Shown: positions 1-11,290 of the stretch, piece after piece
Numbering within the stretch: position 1 is the first letter of the stretch
Layout: each line of letters opens with the position of its first letter
DNA from: Symsagittifera roscoffensis
Lineage: Eukaryota > Xenacoelomorpha > Acoela > Convolutidae
Assembly (NCBI RefSeq): GCF_963678635.1
Contig: NC_087066.1
Span: 24,875,881-24,937,880 of the forward strand
Reading direction: 5' to 3'
Length of the DNA stretch: 62,000 nucleotides
Translations under genes and position numbers: made by a program
The notes under the pieces: model-generated
What the model was told of the DNA's origin: nothing
The model's input: only the letters and a program-made list of their open reading frames with translations
Databases searched by the model: none

Positions 1-639
1 CACATTCAAGTTTAGGAGTAAATAAACGATTATAAAGGATTAGTATGTTGGTTTTTTGACAAATATAATAGATTATAATTAACCAAATAGGCATTCAAAA
101 GATATATAATCGATGATAATCATAATATTTTCCAAGAAATTATAATCTATTATAATCTATTATAATCGATAATAATTGATTATAGTTCGCACAAAAAACT
201 TTTTAATATACTTGTAATCGGTTATAATAGAAATAACCATTTTTTTGTCAAAATTTTGTCACACCAAAACTATATTTTATTTGTACCCCATGGTTTAGTA
301 TTTTCTGTCAATAACCAAATCTCTAAAAGCGAGATGTCTTGTCTCACTTTGGTTCATCTGAACTCAAAGTTTCACCACGCAACAAAAATTTCATAGAGAT
401 ACGTTCATTTTAGTTGATTCCACTAGTTTTAGCAATCTGATGCAAAGGAACACTTGTTAAAAGGAACACTTGATAGTTTCTGTCTTCTTCCTAGAAAAAC
501 AGCCTCCGTTGGGTACAAGTAGCTAAGCTTATCGGTCGTATTGTTTTCGTAACTTGAAACTTCACACTTGATATTTGATATTGTCCAATTTTGATCGTTT
601 TTCAATGTATTCTTCACCCAAAAACTAATCGACTTGGAT
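1..639. other. AT-rich non-coding DNA with TATAAT-type motif cluster
   Basis: No coding region is supported. The first 230 bases contain many variants of a TATAATCGATTATAAT-like word (for example around 85-180 and 215-230). The 84-codon minus-strand open frame at 429-683 runs into a repeat end and has no coding character. Confidence 0.5.
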
Positions 640-684
640 TGAGGGGCAGTCGAAAACCCTGATATACGAGCAGTCTTGTTCACT
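640..684 (+). mobile_element. 3' end fragment of the GTTCCGAC...TCTTGTT interspersed element
   Basis: The segment ends in TACGAGCAGTCTTGTT, identical to the 3' end of the full copies at 16,068-16,589 and 46,774-47,315, and keeps a remnant of the CCCTGAT hairpin arm just before it. Everything 5' of this is missing, so it is a truncated copy. Confidence 0.6.
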
Positions 685-1296
685 ATAAATGCTCGTATTA
701 TATCCGTTTACATGTGATATCAAACGCGTAAACGTGAACCATTTGAGCGCAGCAAATTCACTCCTATGATGATTTTGAACTTAAGCACTAGGTTATGTGG
801 TCTCATTTGTTCTCAATAAAACAAATATTTTTATAGAATCATATTTCGGTTTATTTTTTTTGGGTGGGTGGGGGGGGGTCGATAAATTTAAGAAAACATT
901 TTTTATATATCTTTTTATCAAATTTTTGCCAAAAAAATGTTTGAAAATTTGAAGGTCAGTCAGTTTATCCAATTCATTACGCAAGCAATCTTGATTTTTG
1001 TTTGTTTGTTTGGGTCTGGATATGCAGCCGGTATAAAGTATGGAAACTGGGACAGCAGAAAAACAAGTATGAAAGATGGGGGAGGGGTTCCCAAAAAGCT
1101 CGAAAACTAAACAAAATTAAATGCTGTCTGCGATGATTTTGGGCGCCTAATATTGTCTTCTTGAACCTTGTGTCTATACTTAAGAGATCTAACTATAGTT
1201 TTTGGACGTGCCATCTTTTCAATGTTTTGATTTAGTTTTTCGAATCAAACAGTCAGGGATTATCATGGTGTTAAGACTCTGCATTCATTTTTTCAG
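685..1296. other. Non-coding stretch upstream of the insulin-like exon
   Basis: AT-rich with a G-tract at about 863-880. I see no exon with signal-peptide or B-chain character here, so any upstream exon of the 1,297 gene lies outside the window or is not recognisable. The last bases (TTTTTTCAG) form the proposed splice acceptor. Confidence 0.4.
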
Positions 1297-1432
1297 TTGC
1301 CTCAGTGAAATGAAAAGGTCACCACTCTGCTGCGAGTTTGGTTGCAATCTCAAAATCGTGGATTCGGAATGCCTCAAGTTGGAGAAACGATTCAGCGGCC
1401 AGTTCTACAATCACAAAATATTCCAGAAATGA
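1297..1432 (+). CDS. Putative terminal exon of an insulin/relaxin-superfamily peptide (A chain)
   Basis: Seen: a pyrimidine-rich tract ending in TTTTTTCAG, then one base and an open frame of 44 codons to TGA at 1,430. The frame reads KRSPLCCEFGCNL and continues to a fourth cysteine, giving CC-X3-C-X8-C, the A-chain pattern of the insulin, relaxin and gonadulin superfamily. A KR pair sits three residues before the CC, where a prohormone convertase would free the A chain, and a second KR lies in a short C-terminal tail. AATAAA follows at 1,581. Base composition is richer in G+C than the surroundings. Inferred: last exon of a secreted hormone precursor, with signal peptide and B chain in upstream exons beyond the window. 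The intron would be phase 2, whereas many insulin genes have a phase 1 intron here. Another frame is open from 1,314 to 1,568 but is rich in Ser/Lys and looks like a shadow. Confidence 0.5.
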
Positions 1433-1580
1433 GCTTTTGTATAACTGTAAGCGGAAAAGTAACAGGAAGGGAAAGCAGAAAACTGGCGTCAACACCGGCA
1501 TCTCGAAAAATATTTTAACCAAATTGCTGAAAAAGTTCAACAACAAGCAACCAAATAATTCGCTCTGATTACAATATTTT

Positions 1581-1586
1581 AATAAA
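1581..1586 (+). promoter_or_regulatory. AATAAA poly(A) signal
   Basis: Canonical hexamer about 150 bases after the stop codon of the insulin-like exon; it fits a short 3' UTR for that gene. AT-rich DNA produces this hexamer by chance, so its value is mainly positional. Confidence 0.4.
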
Positions 1587-1599
1587 CAGAGACTTGTTC

Positions 1600-2995
1600 A
1601 TGTCAAAACTGATACAACACGATTAAAGATTTGTTAAATAATTGGTTTGATTAAGATCATATAATCAGCGTTCCTAACGCTTTTAAACTCTCGGTTTTAA
1701 TTGATTGTTTTTAAGTAGAGTTTATCTTTTTTCATTTTTTTCTTTTTTGGTGAATATAAATATTTTTTATTAGATTATAGTTAATTATTCTATCTTCGAA
1801 TCACTCGATAGTTACAATTTCACAAGCACTCGTTTGAAAAAAAAATCGGTTAAGTTACTGTTATAATTGCGTTTTTATCAAAATTGTAAAAATACATACG
1901 CTCCAAATTTTGATGTTAAAAAATTTAAATGGTTTGTAATCCACTTTAATTTGAGTAAAACTGAATCAATGTAATCAAATAACATTTATTATGGTTTTTA
2001 CCGAAAATCTATAAATCTGTAATATATATCCCTTTTTTGCAAAAACCAAGAACAAATTTAATGGACATAAATCTACTATATGAATCTACTATTCAAACAA
2101 GATTGATCGTATCGGGGAAAAAATTGTTTCGTTGAGACTGCCTATAAAAGTGCCTGATATATTTTTTGATAAAAACTATCAAAAATGAAGCATAAAAACA
2201 TCTGAAAAACGAAACAACGAAAATGTATACGCATCAAAAGAAAAGAAAACACAGAGCGCGGACACAAATTATCTCAAATTAGCATTTTCAAACTTATGTT
2301 ACGTGAAAAAGTGGAGTCTGTTCCATTATAAATTCAAACTTCCGTAACGTTTCAGACTGTTTTAAACTTCCGTAATGTGAAAAAGTGGAGTCTATTCCAT
2401 TATACTTGAATTTCCGCTCTGAGACACCTGTCAACGGATCTGTAGGTCCAATAGTGCTCTCCTAGGCAGTGAAATTGATGGCGTGGTTTGTAAATTTATA
2501 AACTACCCACAATGGAATTGCCTGAAAACAATTTATTATTATTATGATTTTTATTATGATTATTATAGCCCGACAGATGACTCTAGCCCCCCCCCCCACA
2601 ATCACAGTGAAATTACAGTACAATCACAGTGAAATGGGTTTTTTTTTGTTACCAGGCTGTCGGAGTATAATTCGTGAAGTTCCAACCAATGATTGCAGTT
2701 GATATTACTTCCCACAGTTCAGAACAAAACATCAAAGGTTACAGACATCGTTTTCAATACATTACGTCTGAAACGTGAATTACATTGCTTCCAATTTTAT
2801 TGATAAATCTATATCATAGAAACAAAACGAGCGTCAACAGCTTCGGAATGACCAGGCTACTAAATATTAACAAATTTGAGAAAAAATCCGAAAAAAAATA
2901 TTGACTAATTTTAATGTTTCAGTTAAATTACTGTATATGGATATAAATTCGTTATAATGACAGACTGAAGTCTATAAAAACAACCGTAGGTCACC
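1600..2995. other. AT-rich non-coding DNA with small local repeats
   Basis: No gene supported. It holds a direct duplication of about 75 bp (GTGAAAAAGTGGAGTCT at 2,303 and 2,378), an ATT/TTATTATGATT simple repeat near 2,535-2,570, a C-tract at about 2,588-2,598, and a duplicated ACAATCACAGTGAAAT word at about 2,599-2,635. Confidence 0.5.
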
Positions 2996-3106
2996 GATGA
3001 TGTTGGTGATTACCATGTTTTGGCTTTTGTTTACCTGGGTTGACCTTCGGGCAAAACTGCTCATCATAACCACAGACTTCCAAAAAAAGCGTCAAGAATC
3101 ACAATG
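2996..3106 (+). other. Short hydrophobic ORF, signal-peptide-like (unassigned)
   Basis: A 36-codon open frame starting MMLVITMFWLLFTWVDLRAK and ending at TGA. The N-terminus is strongly hydrophobic, as in a signal peptide or membrane anchor, and the local base composition is less AT-rich than the flanks. No partner exon was found, so it may equally be chance. Confidence 0.15.
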
Positions 3107-5880
3107 AACGTTCTCTGTGATGGCGAAAACTCTACATTTCAGTTTTAGATGAAAGCATATAACCTAAATCTTTCCAAGAAACAGGCCACAGTATTCAACC
3201 TCTAAACTATTTGAATCAGGTCTCCCCGCAATGAGTTTTGATGGATAATAAACAAATACACTCGATTTTTGTGGTCAAAAACGTTGCAATTACTACCGTT
3301 TATAATTACACTTTGGGACCACGCAATCGACTATAACCTATTAAAATCCTTTGCTTTCAGTGAAATTGAATCATTAATGATCAATTTAAAATTTTGAAGT
3401 GTAATTTCTATGAAATTCCTGCAAATTTTCTGCAAAACTTGCAGCTTTTTCTGCATTTCCTAAACTCCTCCCATTTAAGCTTCGCAAACTTACCCTCCTC
3501 CTTCCACAACCACGTGACAACCCACCCCGTAGGTTGAAGGGACGTATAGGTATGTAGGTTGGGTTAAAGGCGCGCGCGTGTGTGTGTGTGCGTGTGTGTG
3601 TGGGAGTGTATGTGTGTGAGGGGGGCGTAAGGTTGTTAGTCCCTTATACCGATTAGATTGAATTATTATGGAGACGGAAAATGAAGGTATATTATAATTG
3701 ATTTTATCCATGATACCACATTTCGGGTCGTAGCCATGTACAAAATGGTCCTTTTTAAAAAAAAATTGCGTGAAATTCAATTTTTATCGGTTTTGTCATT
3801 GGGTAAAACCTAGTTTTATCTGACATTTCAATGCTGTTCAATCTGTAGGTTTTCTGATCTGAGAAAATTTCTGTTTTTCTTGCTCAGATCAAAACATACA
3901 CTTTAAGCGGAAAAAAATCATTACATGGAATAAATGCGTTTCATACATTACCATAGCATGGAATATATGACTGTTATACACCTCTATTGTCTGGGAAAAA
4001 TCCTTATCATATGTTTTTCAGGTAATTTTTTTTTCTGTGGAACCGTAAGGATTTGCATGATAAGGATTTTTTTTAAAACATGGAAGTACATGAAAAGTCT
4101 TTTTGGTCCACTCGGGTAATAAGAGTTACTCTTTATGGATATTCTAGAACGTGTCTTAAATCAATTTGTAAACCTTTACTGCATGTTTTATTGTACATTT
4201 TTACTTTTATAGACGTAGATACTGTTATCAATTGGTCAAAGTTGCCACGGCGTTCTCTTACAAACTTTGAAAAAAAAATCCAGAAAAAAATTTGATTTTT
4301 GATCCCTCTTTGGAAAATAATGAGATATCAAGTGTTAGTGTTTCAATTATTAAAACTTTTTTTGATATTTGTGACAAAAGTTTCGATTTGAGATTTTTTT
4401 GCTCTAATCACAATTCATTTTGCTCTAATCGCAGTTGAAAAATAATCACTTTTTTTGATCAAATTGTTTCACACTCTGAAATTTTTGTTCCAAAAATAGA
4501 AAAACCTTGTTTGATGGTAAGAATACTACTCACAGCTGAACCCAGGAAATCATTTTTTCGATTGGTTTGGAAATGGAACTGAAAAAAATGAGCTAAAGTT
4601 TTTTAAATTTGAAAATATTCTGCTTTATAAAAACTGTGCGAGCATAATCAACCCCTCAATTTATTGGATCGCAAAATTTTGAAATTGATCAATTTAACTA
4701 TAATTAACAAACTTAGGAAATTATGAAGTAATTTACGTTTCCCAACTGTATAAACAATGATGTAACCTCAAAAGTTTAGTTCCACAATTGCATGCGGGTA
4801 TAATTTTTTTTAAAAATGAAACACTGAAACATCTACATATATTTCATCTTTTTGATATAATTTTACGCAGAAATATTGAGTCACTGAAGTGTTGATGTTG
4901 ACTTTAGGAAGGCAAGGGCATAAATTTTGGAAAAATCAAATTGGTTGTTTTGTTGCCACATTTATCTAAAGAGGTAACAAAAATTGCAACACTGAAACCT
5001 AATTTCTCAGATCTTCTAAAAAAACTCCATAAATTAGAAAAAAAGTTTGAAAGGCTTATGACAAGGATTTTTTCTATACAATAGAATGATTTGGTTGGTA
5101 CTATTCCATACTATGGAATTGCGTGACAAGCAATTAGTCCATGTAATGTTTTTTAAGTTTCACTTCAGGTGTATGTTTCACCCTGAACACAATAACCGAA
5201 AACATTCTCAAATGAGAAAACCTACAGGTTAAATGGCGTTGAAATTGCAGGTAAAACTATGTTTTGCTCATTGACAAGTCGAAAAAAATGAGTTTCACAC
5301 AGAGTTACCAAAAAATTTTTTTGTAGATTGCTGCATGTTGCAACGAAGTTCCATGGTCAATTATCCAATTATCATATATAGGGGAGTTTCATGGCATGTC
5401 TCCAAAATTTTTTTAAATTATCGATTACAATGGATTAATAATCCATTACAAAAATATGAAGTAGAAATTAGTTTGATGCCTTATAATGGATTAAAGCGGG
5501 TTACAAGGGATCATAATGCATTATAATAGGTTACATGGATGATAGTTAAATTGCTCGAGTAAAAACGTAGCTTTTGCAAAACATTGAAATTTAAAAATCA
5601 AAATTTTCAAGAACACTGTCCTCGCTAATTGTATCTGACATTTGGCCACAACAAAAAACTCAATTGTTTTCTTTGTGTCCATTTTTTCTACTTGTCTCCT
5701 CCTCTCCCTAATTACTTACACTAACTCCCATCATTTTTACTTTCTTATTTTACCACCACGTCCCCTCCCCAACCATACAACCTTTAATTACCTCAACCGT
5801 AAAAATGCGTGTAGAACACCGTAAAAGCGTGCTTCTCCCCCCTCATGCACACATACACATATTCACACATCTTTAACTAC
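3107..5880. other. AT-rich non-coding DNA with GT microsatellite and TTATAAT motif cluster
   Basis: No supported gene. It contains an alternating CG/TG microsatellite at about 3,571-3,622, scattered copies of the GTATGACAAGCATTTTT-like word (around 3,950-4,090 and 5,095-5,130), and a cluster of TTATAATGGATTA-like words at about 5,410-5,535. From 5,690 the plus strand is pyrimidine-rich. Confidence 0.5.
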
Positions 5881-5895
5881 CCTCAGTTCTTTACG

Positions 5896-5956
5896 CCTCT
5901 CCCCCACAATTCACTGGGTAAGGGGTGCCACGTAGTTGTGGGAGGGGAGAGAGTTG
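5896..5956. repeat. Imperfect hairpin with purine and pyrimidine arms
   Basis: CTCTCCCCCACAA at the left faces TTGTGGGAGGGGAGAG at the right across about 25 bases; the arms pair almost completely. No coding meaning is visible. Confidence 0.5.
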
Positions 5957-6018
5957 ACGTGTGATTGAGGATATGTGATGGAGGTTGGGTAGCTGGAGAT
6001 AGGTGGGATAAATGAAGT

Positions 6019-6141
6019 CTTAGGCGGAAGCAAAAAACTTGCTGGAGTATTCTGAAGAATTTTTTTTGTTTGAGCGAACACTGGTTACACCATCTTTCGA
6101 TCTTTGTTTTCAATTTGGCAAGCTTTTTGCTTCCGCCTAAT
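6019..6141. repeat. Near-perfect 23 bp inverted repeat around a 75 bp loop
   Basis: The left arm (about 6,020-6,042, TTAGGCGGAAGCAAAAAACT followed by TGC) pairs with the right arm (about 6,118-6,140) with a single mismatch. The arms are richer in G+C than the flanks. It could be a small foldback element or a structured transcript; nothing in the loop is recognisable. Confidence 0.6.
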
Positions 6142-6800
6142 GTATTGCGCAGTGGGGATATATTGTACAATTTTGAGTTTTTGTTGATGATTGGCGAGTT
6201 GATGATTATAGTCCTGGAACACAGAAAACCAGTCACACTAGCATTATTTACTTTGAAATACCTCAATTTATTAATAATAATTTTTTTACTGCATATGTGT
6301 ACATATAAGCAGTTTTAGCACTAAAGAGGATAATCGACAGGCAAAACACACCTTTCATTGGTTAACCTTTCTCAGGCAGGTAGCAAGTGATCACATATTT
6401 CAATCGCACGCGCATGGCGATAGACAACTTCTCAAGTTTTTGAGTTCCTAATCACAAACAGAAGCTCAATTAGATATTAACTTTCATATTTTATTATCAA
6501 AGTGATAATTCAAATTTTATTATCAATTTTTCAGATGGTTATATAACATGGCTCCTGTAACTTTTTATGACTTTTGGACGAACTTCGCTTTGATTGGCTT
6601 CAAATGAAACAGGTTCTGATCACTTGATCTAGTTTTACTGTTGAACGTGCTTCAAAGAAAATAATTTGAAAAATACTCTCAGTTCAAATAAGTTTTTGAT
6701 TTTAATATAATCTTAGGTAGTCATATTTATGCAATTTTTTAGACATCTAAGTAAAACTTTGTTCTTGACAAAGAAATTGATCGCTTGATTTTAATTTGCT
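6142..6800. other. AT-rich non-coding DNA
   Basis: I see no gene, repeat or RNA signature here. Confidence 0.4.
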
Positions 6801-6829
6801 TTCAAAGTTAATGAATCCTAAAAACTTTT

Positions 6830-8380
6830 TTGCAGTAGCTTGATTCTATTTAAATCAGTTTTAGTTGCTCAACCATAAACCAAAAATCCATATTAACTTT
6901 TAGGTTTAATATATGCGTTATATGAGCAGATATTTGCCTTATAAGTTTCTGAGACTAAACAAAACCTCTAGTAATTTGGGCACATCTGAAAAAACATATT
7001 TTATGTGAGCAATAAAGAAGAGTCTCACTTAAAAAGAAAGTTTAGTGTCAACATGAGAACCAGTGTATTAAACACACTTTTGACCTGCAAAATTATAGCA
7101 GAGGCACTTCATTTGAGTTAGATATCAGACCGATATAATCTGCGTAGTGGAGTGTTTTAATCGACCTGCACATTCGATGCTTGCCGTAAAAATAAACGAG
7201 AAACACTAATGGACCTAGAATTGAGCCTTGAGGGACCTCACATTTCACCGATTACTTATCTGAGCTGATATTGTCCAGTGTTAGCAACTAATATTGGTCT
7301 GTTAAGTAGCTTCTCACGAGATTTGATGCCCGACGTTGTTTTCCATACGCGTAAAATTTATCAAGTAAAATCGTATGACTAACATTATCAAAAACTTTTC
7401 TCGAGTCAAGTGAAACTTCAATTGGTTGTTTGTTTCTTAATTGGTTTTTATACGCAATTCAATGAGTTGAACGACTGCATCAACTGGTGATTACTTTGGT
7501 CCAAACCCGAGATGATTTAAGTAAAAAAAATCAAAATTGCAAATATCTCGAGAAACGGACTTGAACTAAATTCTCAAAGTTTTTGCCAAGGGATGAGAGC
7601 AAAGAAATAGGCCTGCAACCCTTTATCTCATTTTCTCGAATTTTCTTTGTCTATTGGCAAGATTTTTGCCAGCCTGAACACAGAAGGATTTTTTCCCTTC
7701 GTTAGACATTCGTTGAAAAATTTCATCAAAAAAGGCACAATAACATAAGAATTTGATTTAAGAAATTAGTTTGAGAGACCAACTAAACCGGGTGCTTTGC
7801 CAATTGGTAGTTAGTGTAATGTCTTGCCAAATCCAAATTTTTTAATCGGTTCAAGACGTAAAGCGAAGTTTACGGCAATCGGTATTATAGCAGGCGTATT
7901 AGGAATGGCACACGCCAAGTTTGAACCTACGTCGGCGAACAACTCATTGGAAGCATCTGCAATCGTTTTAAAATCATCTGATTACTGATCGGCCTTCATC
8001 ACATAAGCTGCAGCTATAACTTTTTATTCGTACCTAACAAGTCATTGAACAAGATGAAGAGGGTACCTGGATTTCTCATGCAACAGTTCACTTTCTCTTC
8101 GTAAAACCGCTTGTTTTCTCGCTTTCTCAGATCATCAATTTTGTTTCGCTGCTTCGGAAGAGACTTCCGAACTGTTGAAGTTTGAATATGTCAAACTTTT
8201 TTAATGCAATTCTTTGCTTTTTTGATGGCTTTTTTTATTTTATTCGATACCCTTGAAAATTTATAAAGAAATAATTTTTTTTTGAGCGGAAACATTTTTT
8301 TGAGATTAGGATCAAATGATGTGTCAAAGATTCCACTGAGTCTTTTTGCATATAATGTGTTCGAATTATAGAACAGCATT
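6830..8380 (-). pseudogene. Decayed LINE reverse transcriptase (CR1/Jockey-like)
   Basis: On the minus strand, in order from about 8,380 down: a lysine-rich stretch as found between endonuclease and RT domains; GKAPG at about 7,790 (the PGxDG-region motif); SLDSRKVFDNVSHTILLDKF at about 7,350-7,410, matching the usual D-x-x-KAFDxVxH motif; EVPQGSILGPLVFLVYF at about 7,185-7,236, the canonical (V)PQGS-x-LGP motif; and ADYIG at about 7,125 where the catalytic xADD box should be, so a catalytic Asp is altered. Several stops and frameshifts break the frame. The family assignment rests on motif order and spacing; the clade within non-LTR retrotransposons is uncertain. It is a dead insertion, not a host gene. 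3' end not defined. Confidence 0.85.
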
Positions 8381-9312
8381 GAAAATGTCTTTAAAAGCTT
8401 AGGATTTTAAAAATTCAGATTAAGCGTCTTTTTTGTTAGATCGTTTAGTTCTCAATAAGTTTTGCAGCTCAATAAAAGTAAGGTAGTTGTCGTTTTTGTG
8501 TTTTCAATAATTCCAGCTTTTCGTCACGGTTTGAAAAAATATGGTCATTACATGGGGAAATGTGAATTATTGCATAAAACTTCACGCGTCAAAAAACTGT
8601 TAACTTTGTTTCCGATCACTCAGTTCTTCGCAATATATAGAGAAAAAAGACTTGGACAGAAAACTACAACGGTAATAAAGTAGTTTTGAAATTTGTTGCT
8701 CCGACCAAAAACGGAATGGATTTTTGGGTTTAGTAGCATTTTTTTACTCGAAGTTTTTTACAAGAAATAAAAACGGCGTTTTAACCTATTACAGACTGTA
8801 GCGTGGCCTTCGTTGTGTCTCACGACATGTGTCTCACCTAATAACTTGAATTTGTTTGTTTGCTCGAAAACTTAATGAAGCTAATTTGAAAGTTAAACTC
8901 CCCACAAAAACAGCAAACATTAAAAAAGCAAACTTTTTGAAAAATGTGTTTTTTTATCTTGATTTTTCTGAGTTGTTTTTGCAAATATATATATATTTTT
9001 TCAATTTTTGTGAAAAAGTTACTTGCAATTCAACTTTTAGTTTCTAAGATATAGGTTAATTTTGAATTTTAACGGGAAATTATACAATTTTGGTTTCAAT
9101 ACCCACATTTTGAACCAGTTTTTAGAAGGCCTAGTTTATTTTCGAAAGCTGGATGCGGCCAGGCGATTTTCCAATCAATATCCATTCGGTGATTTGTTAT
9201 GTAGATCCTGTTCTTTTTTCATTCGAGAAACGAGTGCTGTTGCCTTTATCTGGCGGGTTAAATCAGAACGAAAGCTGAAGAATGACAAATTAATCAAACT
9301 TGAAAAACCGAC
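8381..9312. other. AT-rich non-coding DNA with a GC-richer patch
   Basis: No gene supported. From about 9,128 to 9,300 the composition is more balanced and a 123-codon frame (9,062-9,433) is open on the plus strand, but I cannot find splice partners or a family for it. Confidence 0.35.
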
Positions 9313-9438
9313 TCCCAATTTGAATTTTTTTGCGATTCAAATGATCTTCAACAGTAAGTATTTCGCAAAGTTCATAAGTTTAAAAAAAATGATAATTTTT
9401 TCCTATTTTACAGATAAAAATTATCAGGAATAGGATTT
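9313..9438 (+). repeat. Partial duplicate of the 10,083-10,203 exon/intron segment
   Basis: About 120 bp nearly identical to the end of the first exon and the start of the intron of the peptide gene downstream. It includes the GATCTTCAACA-GTAAGT donor and a TTTTACAG acceptor-like site. The signal-peptide coding part is not present, so it is probably a broken tandem duplicate. Confidence 0.7.
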
Positions 9439-10013
9439 AAGAGTTTACATACTTTCCTATATCTGCATAATGATTGAAATGAATGGCAGATGGGCCCATG
9501 TGATCAATCGCCCCCTCAATAGACCAAGTGACAATATCCCCCCTAAAATTAAAAGGCAAACTGAAGCATTAATGTCTGCATGTACTATGTTCAAATCTGA
9601 TTGGCTGAAAAAAGTTATTTTCAACCAAGTGAACCATCTCCCCCTAAACACAGTTATGCCCAAAAATTCACCCAGCGTCGAAATGCTCCAATAATTATGA
9701 ATTTAGGCTTAAAATAGCTGATTTTTTAGTCTGTTGAAAGTATGTAGGAGTTTCTCTAATCACCAATTTGACTGGAACTGAAAAGCCGTCCTTTCCCTTT
9801 AACTAAAGACACGCTCAAATTATTTCCCTGCATAACGGAGAAACCTGAAAACTAATCGGAAGTTGAAGCTCTCGTTAAGCGGTCACTTTACATCTAATGT
9901 GAAACAAATCCAATTTTCTTTGAGTCATTGAACAAAACAGTAGCTAGGTCAAAGGACATATCTTGAAAGGCAATCAAAACGAATTTTTAGAAATAAAAAC
10001 AAAAAAATCGAAA

Positions 10014-10120
10014 ATGTCGCCTATCTCACTGACCTGTGTTTTATTTGCACTCGCTGCTGTTTATACTGAATGTTACAGCGTTCCCAGTTCAATTTTTTGC
10101 GATTCAAATGATCTTCAACA
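10014..10120 (+). CDS. Secreted peptide precursor, exon 1 (signal peptide)
   Basis: ATG in a good context (AAAATGTC). The frame reads MSPISLTCVLFALAAVYTEC, then YSVPSSIFCDSNDLQ, and ends two bases into a codon (CA) directly before a perfect donor, GTAAGT at 10,121. The N-terminus is a textbook signal peptide with a likely cut after the YS or near it. The phase matches the exon at 12,359: CA plus G gives Gln and the frame continues. Joined, the two exons make a 94-residue precursor. The intron would be 2,238 bp and contains a hAT MITE and another repeat. A closer acceptor at 10,179 would give an immediate stop, and AGs at 10,193 and 10,199 would give a 51-53 residue product ending at 10,248; I consider the distal exon more likely because of its cleavage sites. 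Confidence 0.6.
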
Positions 10121-10257
10121 GTAAGTATTTCGCAAAGCTCATAAGTTTAAAAACGATCATTTTCTTTCCCATTTTACAGATAAAATTTATTAGGAATAGG
10201 ATTGCTGCTGAGTCTATATATGCTTTTTGTTTGCAAAAAGCGGAATAAGATAAATTA

Positions 10258-10892
10258 GGAATGCAAACTAAAAAAAACAAACGAGGATAGTCGGTTGCTG
10301 TGGAAGTATCACATAATGTTCCGACCATATGCATAAAAAACATAAAAAGTTTCGTTTCTTGAGTGCGGTGTGATGAGAAACGTAGATAAAAAAGGATTAT
10401 ATTTTATGAGCATAAAATTAATAATTTCGACATAATCGACAAAAATTTTTGATCAGAAATGAAGATCAAACTGTTTTCTGGAGTTTTGTAATTTTTTTTG
10501 CGCAGCTTTTAAACTTTTTTAGAACACTTCTATTGCCAAGAAAGCGCTGAATGAAGTTACGATAACTAGTTTCTGTTAAGTAAATCAAGTTTTCTTAGCT
10601 TAAATGGTTCATTTTGATATATCGAACGTTACAATTTTGATATATTGATTTACTCGCTCGAAATCAGACTAAAACGCTAAAGACTTCAAACCGGTTTTCC
10701 AGTTTTTCTCGACATTGAGCTATTTTTAAAAAACAATTCTAGTGCCGTTAAAATCACAACGAGAAGGGCCTTAATTTGATAAATGATTCCACCCGTTCCT
10801 ATGATTGTTTGTGGTTCCTGATTTGACGTGGAAAACATAAAAAAGAAAATAAAAGAAACTAAAGCACTATAGATCGATGGTCGGAACAACAA
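10258..10892 (-). mobile_element. Interspersed element, second subfamily (GTTCCGACCAT end)
   Basis: About 630 bp homologous to 45,850-46,412, clearest at the right end (CTATAGATCGATGGTCGGAAC here, ACAATGGTCGGAAC there) and in the AAGGGC(C/T)TTAAT block. Read on the minus strand it begins TTGTTCCGACCAT, sharing the first bases with the larger family at 16,068 and elsewhere. An inner copy of GTTCCGACCAT at about 10,318 faces the right end as an inverted repeat. No coding capacity. Confidence 0.6.
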
Positions 10893-11282
10893 GCTTGACC
10901 ATGGGCGAAAAATTACAATTTTTTAACTGCTATTTCCAACTAAGTCAGCGGCAAAGTTAGGCAACTGACCTTTTCCTTAATTTTTCCCCAAGTTAACATC
11001 CCCCTGCCAAAAAAAGTAAATCCGTGATAAAGTTTGTTCAACTAAATAAGATGACAATATGTTTTTAAGTCGCTTCAGTGGTTTTTGTGTATTTTTATCT
11101 AAAAAGTGACCTGGTTTTAGGATGAAATTTTGGTCCATGTTTTGAAAAACAAACGATTGGCACCAGAATAATTCTGGATAAATCCTGAGCAAACTTTGTC
11201 AGCATTCCTGGTTGATGAAATGAACCCAATTTGAGAAAACGTGCTTAAAATTACAGTTTTTTTGTTTTGTACAGATTACTTA
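10893..11282. other. AT-rich intronic DNA
   Basis: Nothing recognisable; the 71-codon minus-strand frame here has no coding features. Confidence 0.35.
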
Positions 11283-11290
11283 ATCACCAG

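Noticed and set aside
1338-1568. 76-codon ORF overlapping the insulin-like exon in another frame
   Set aside because: Ser/Lys-biased shadow composition and a stop just after the splice acceptor in this frame.
3571-3622. CRISPR or phase-variable repeat
   Set aside because: It is a plain GT/GC dinucleotide microsatellite; no spacer-repeat structure exists anywhere in the window.
6019-6141. microRNA precursor
   Set aside because: A loop of about 75 bases and a stem of only 23 pairs do not fit a normal pre-miRNA.
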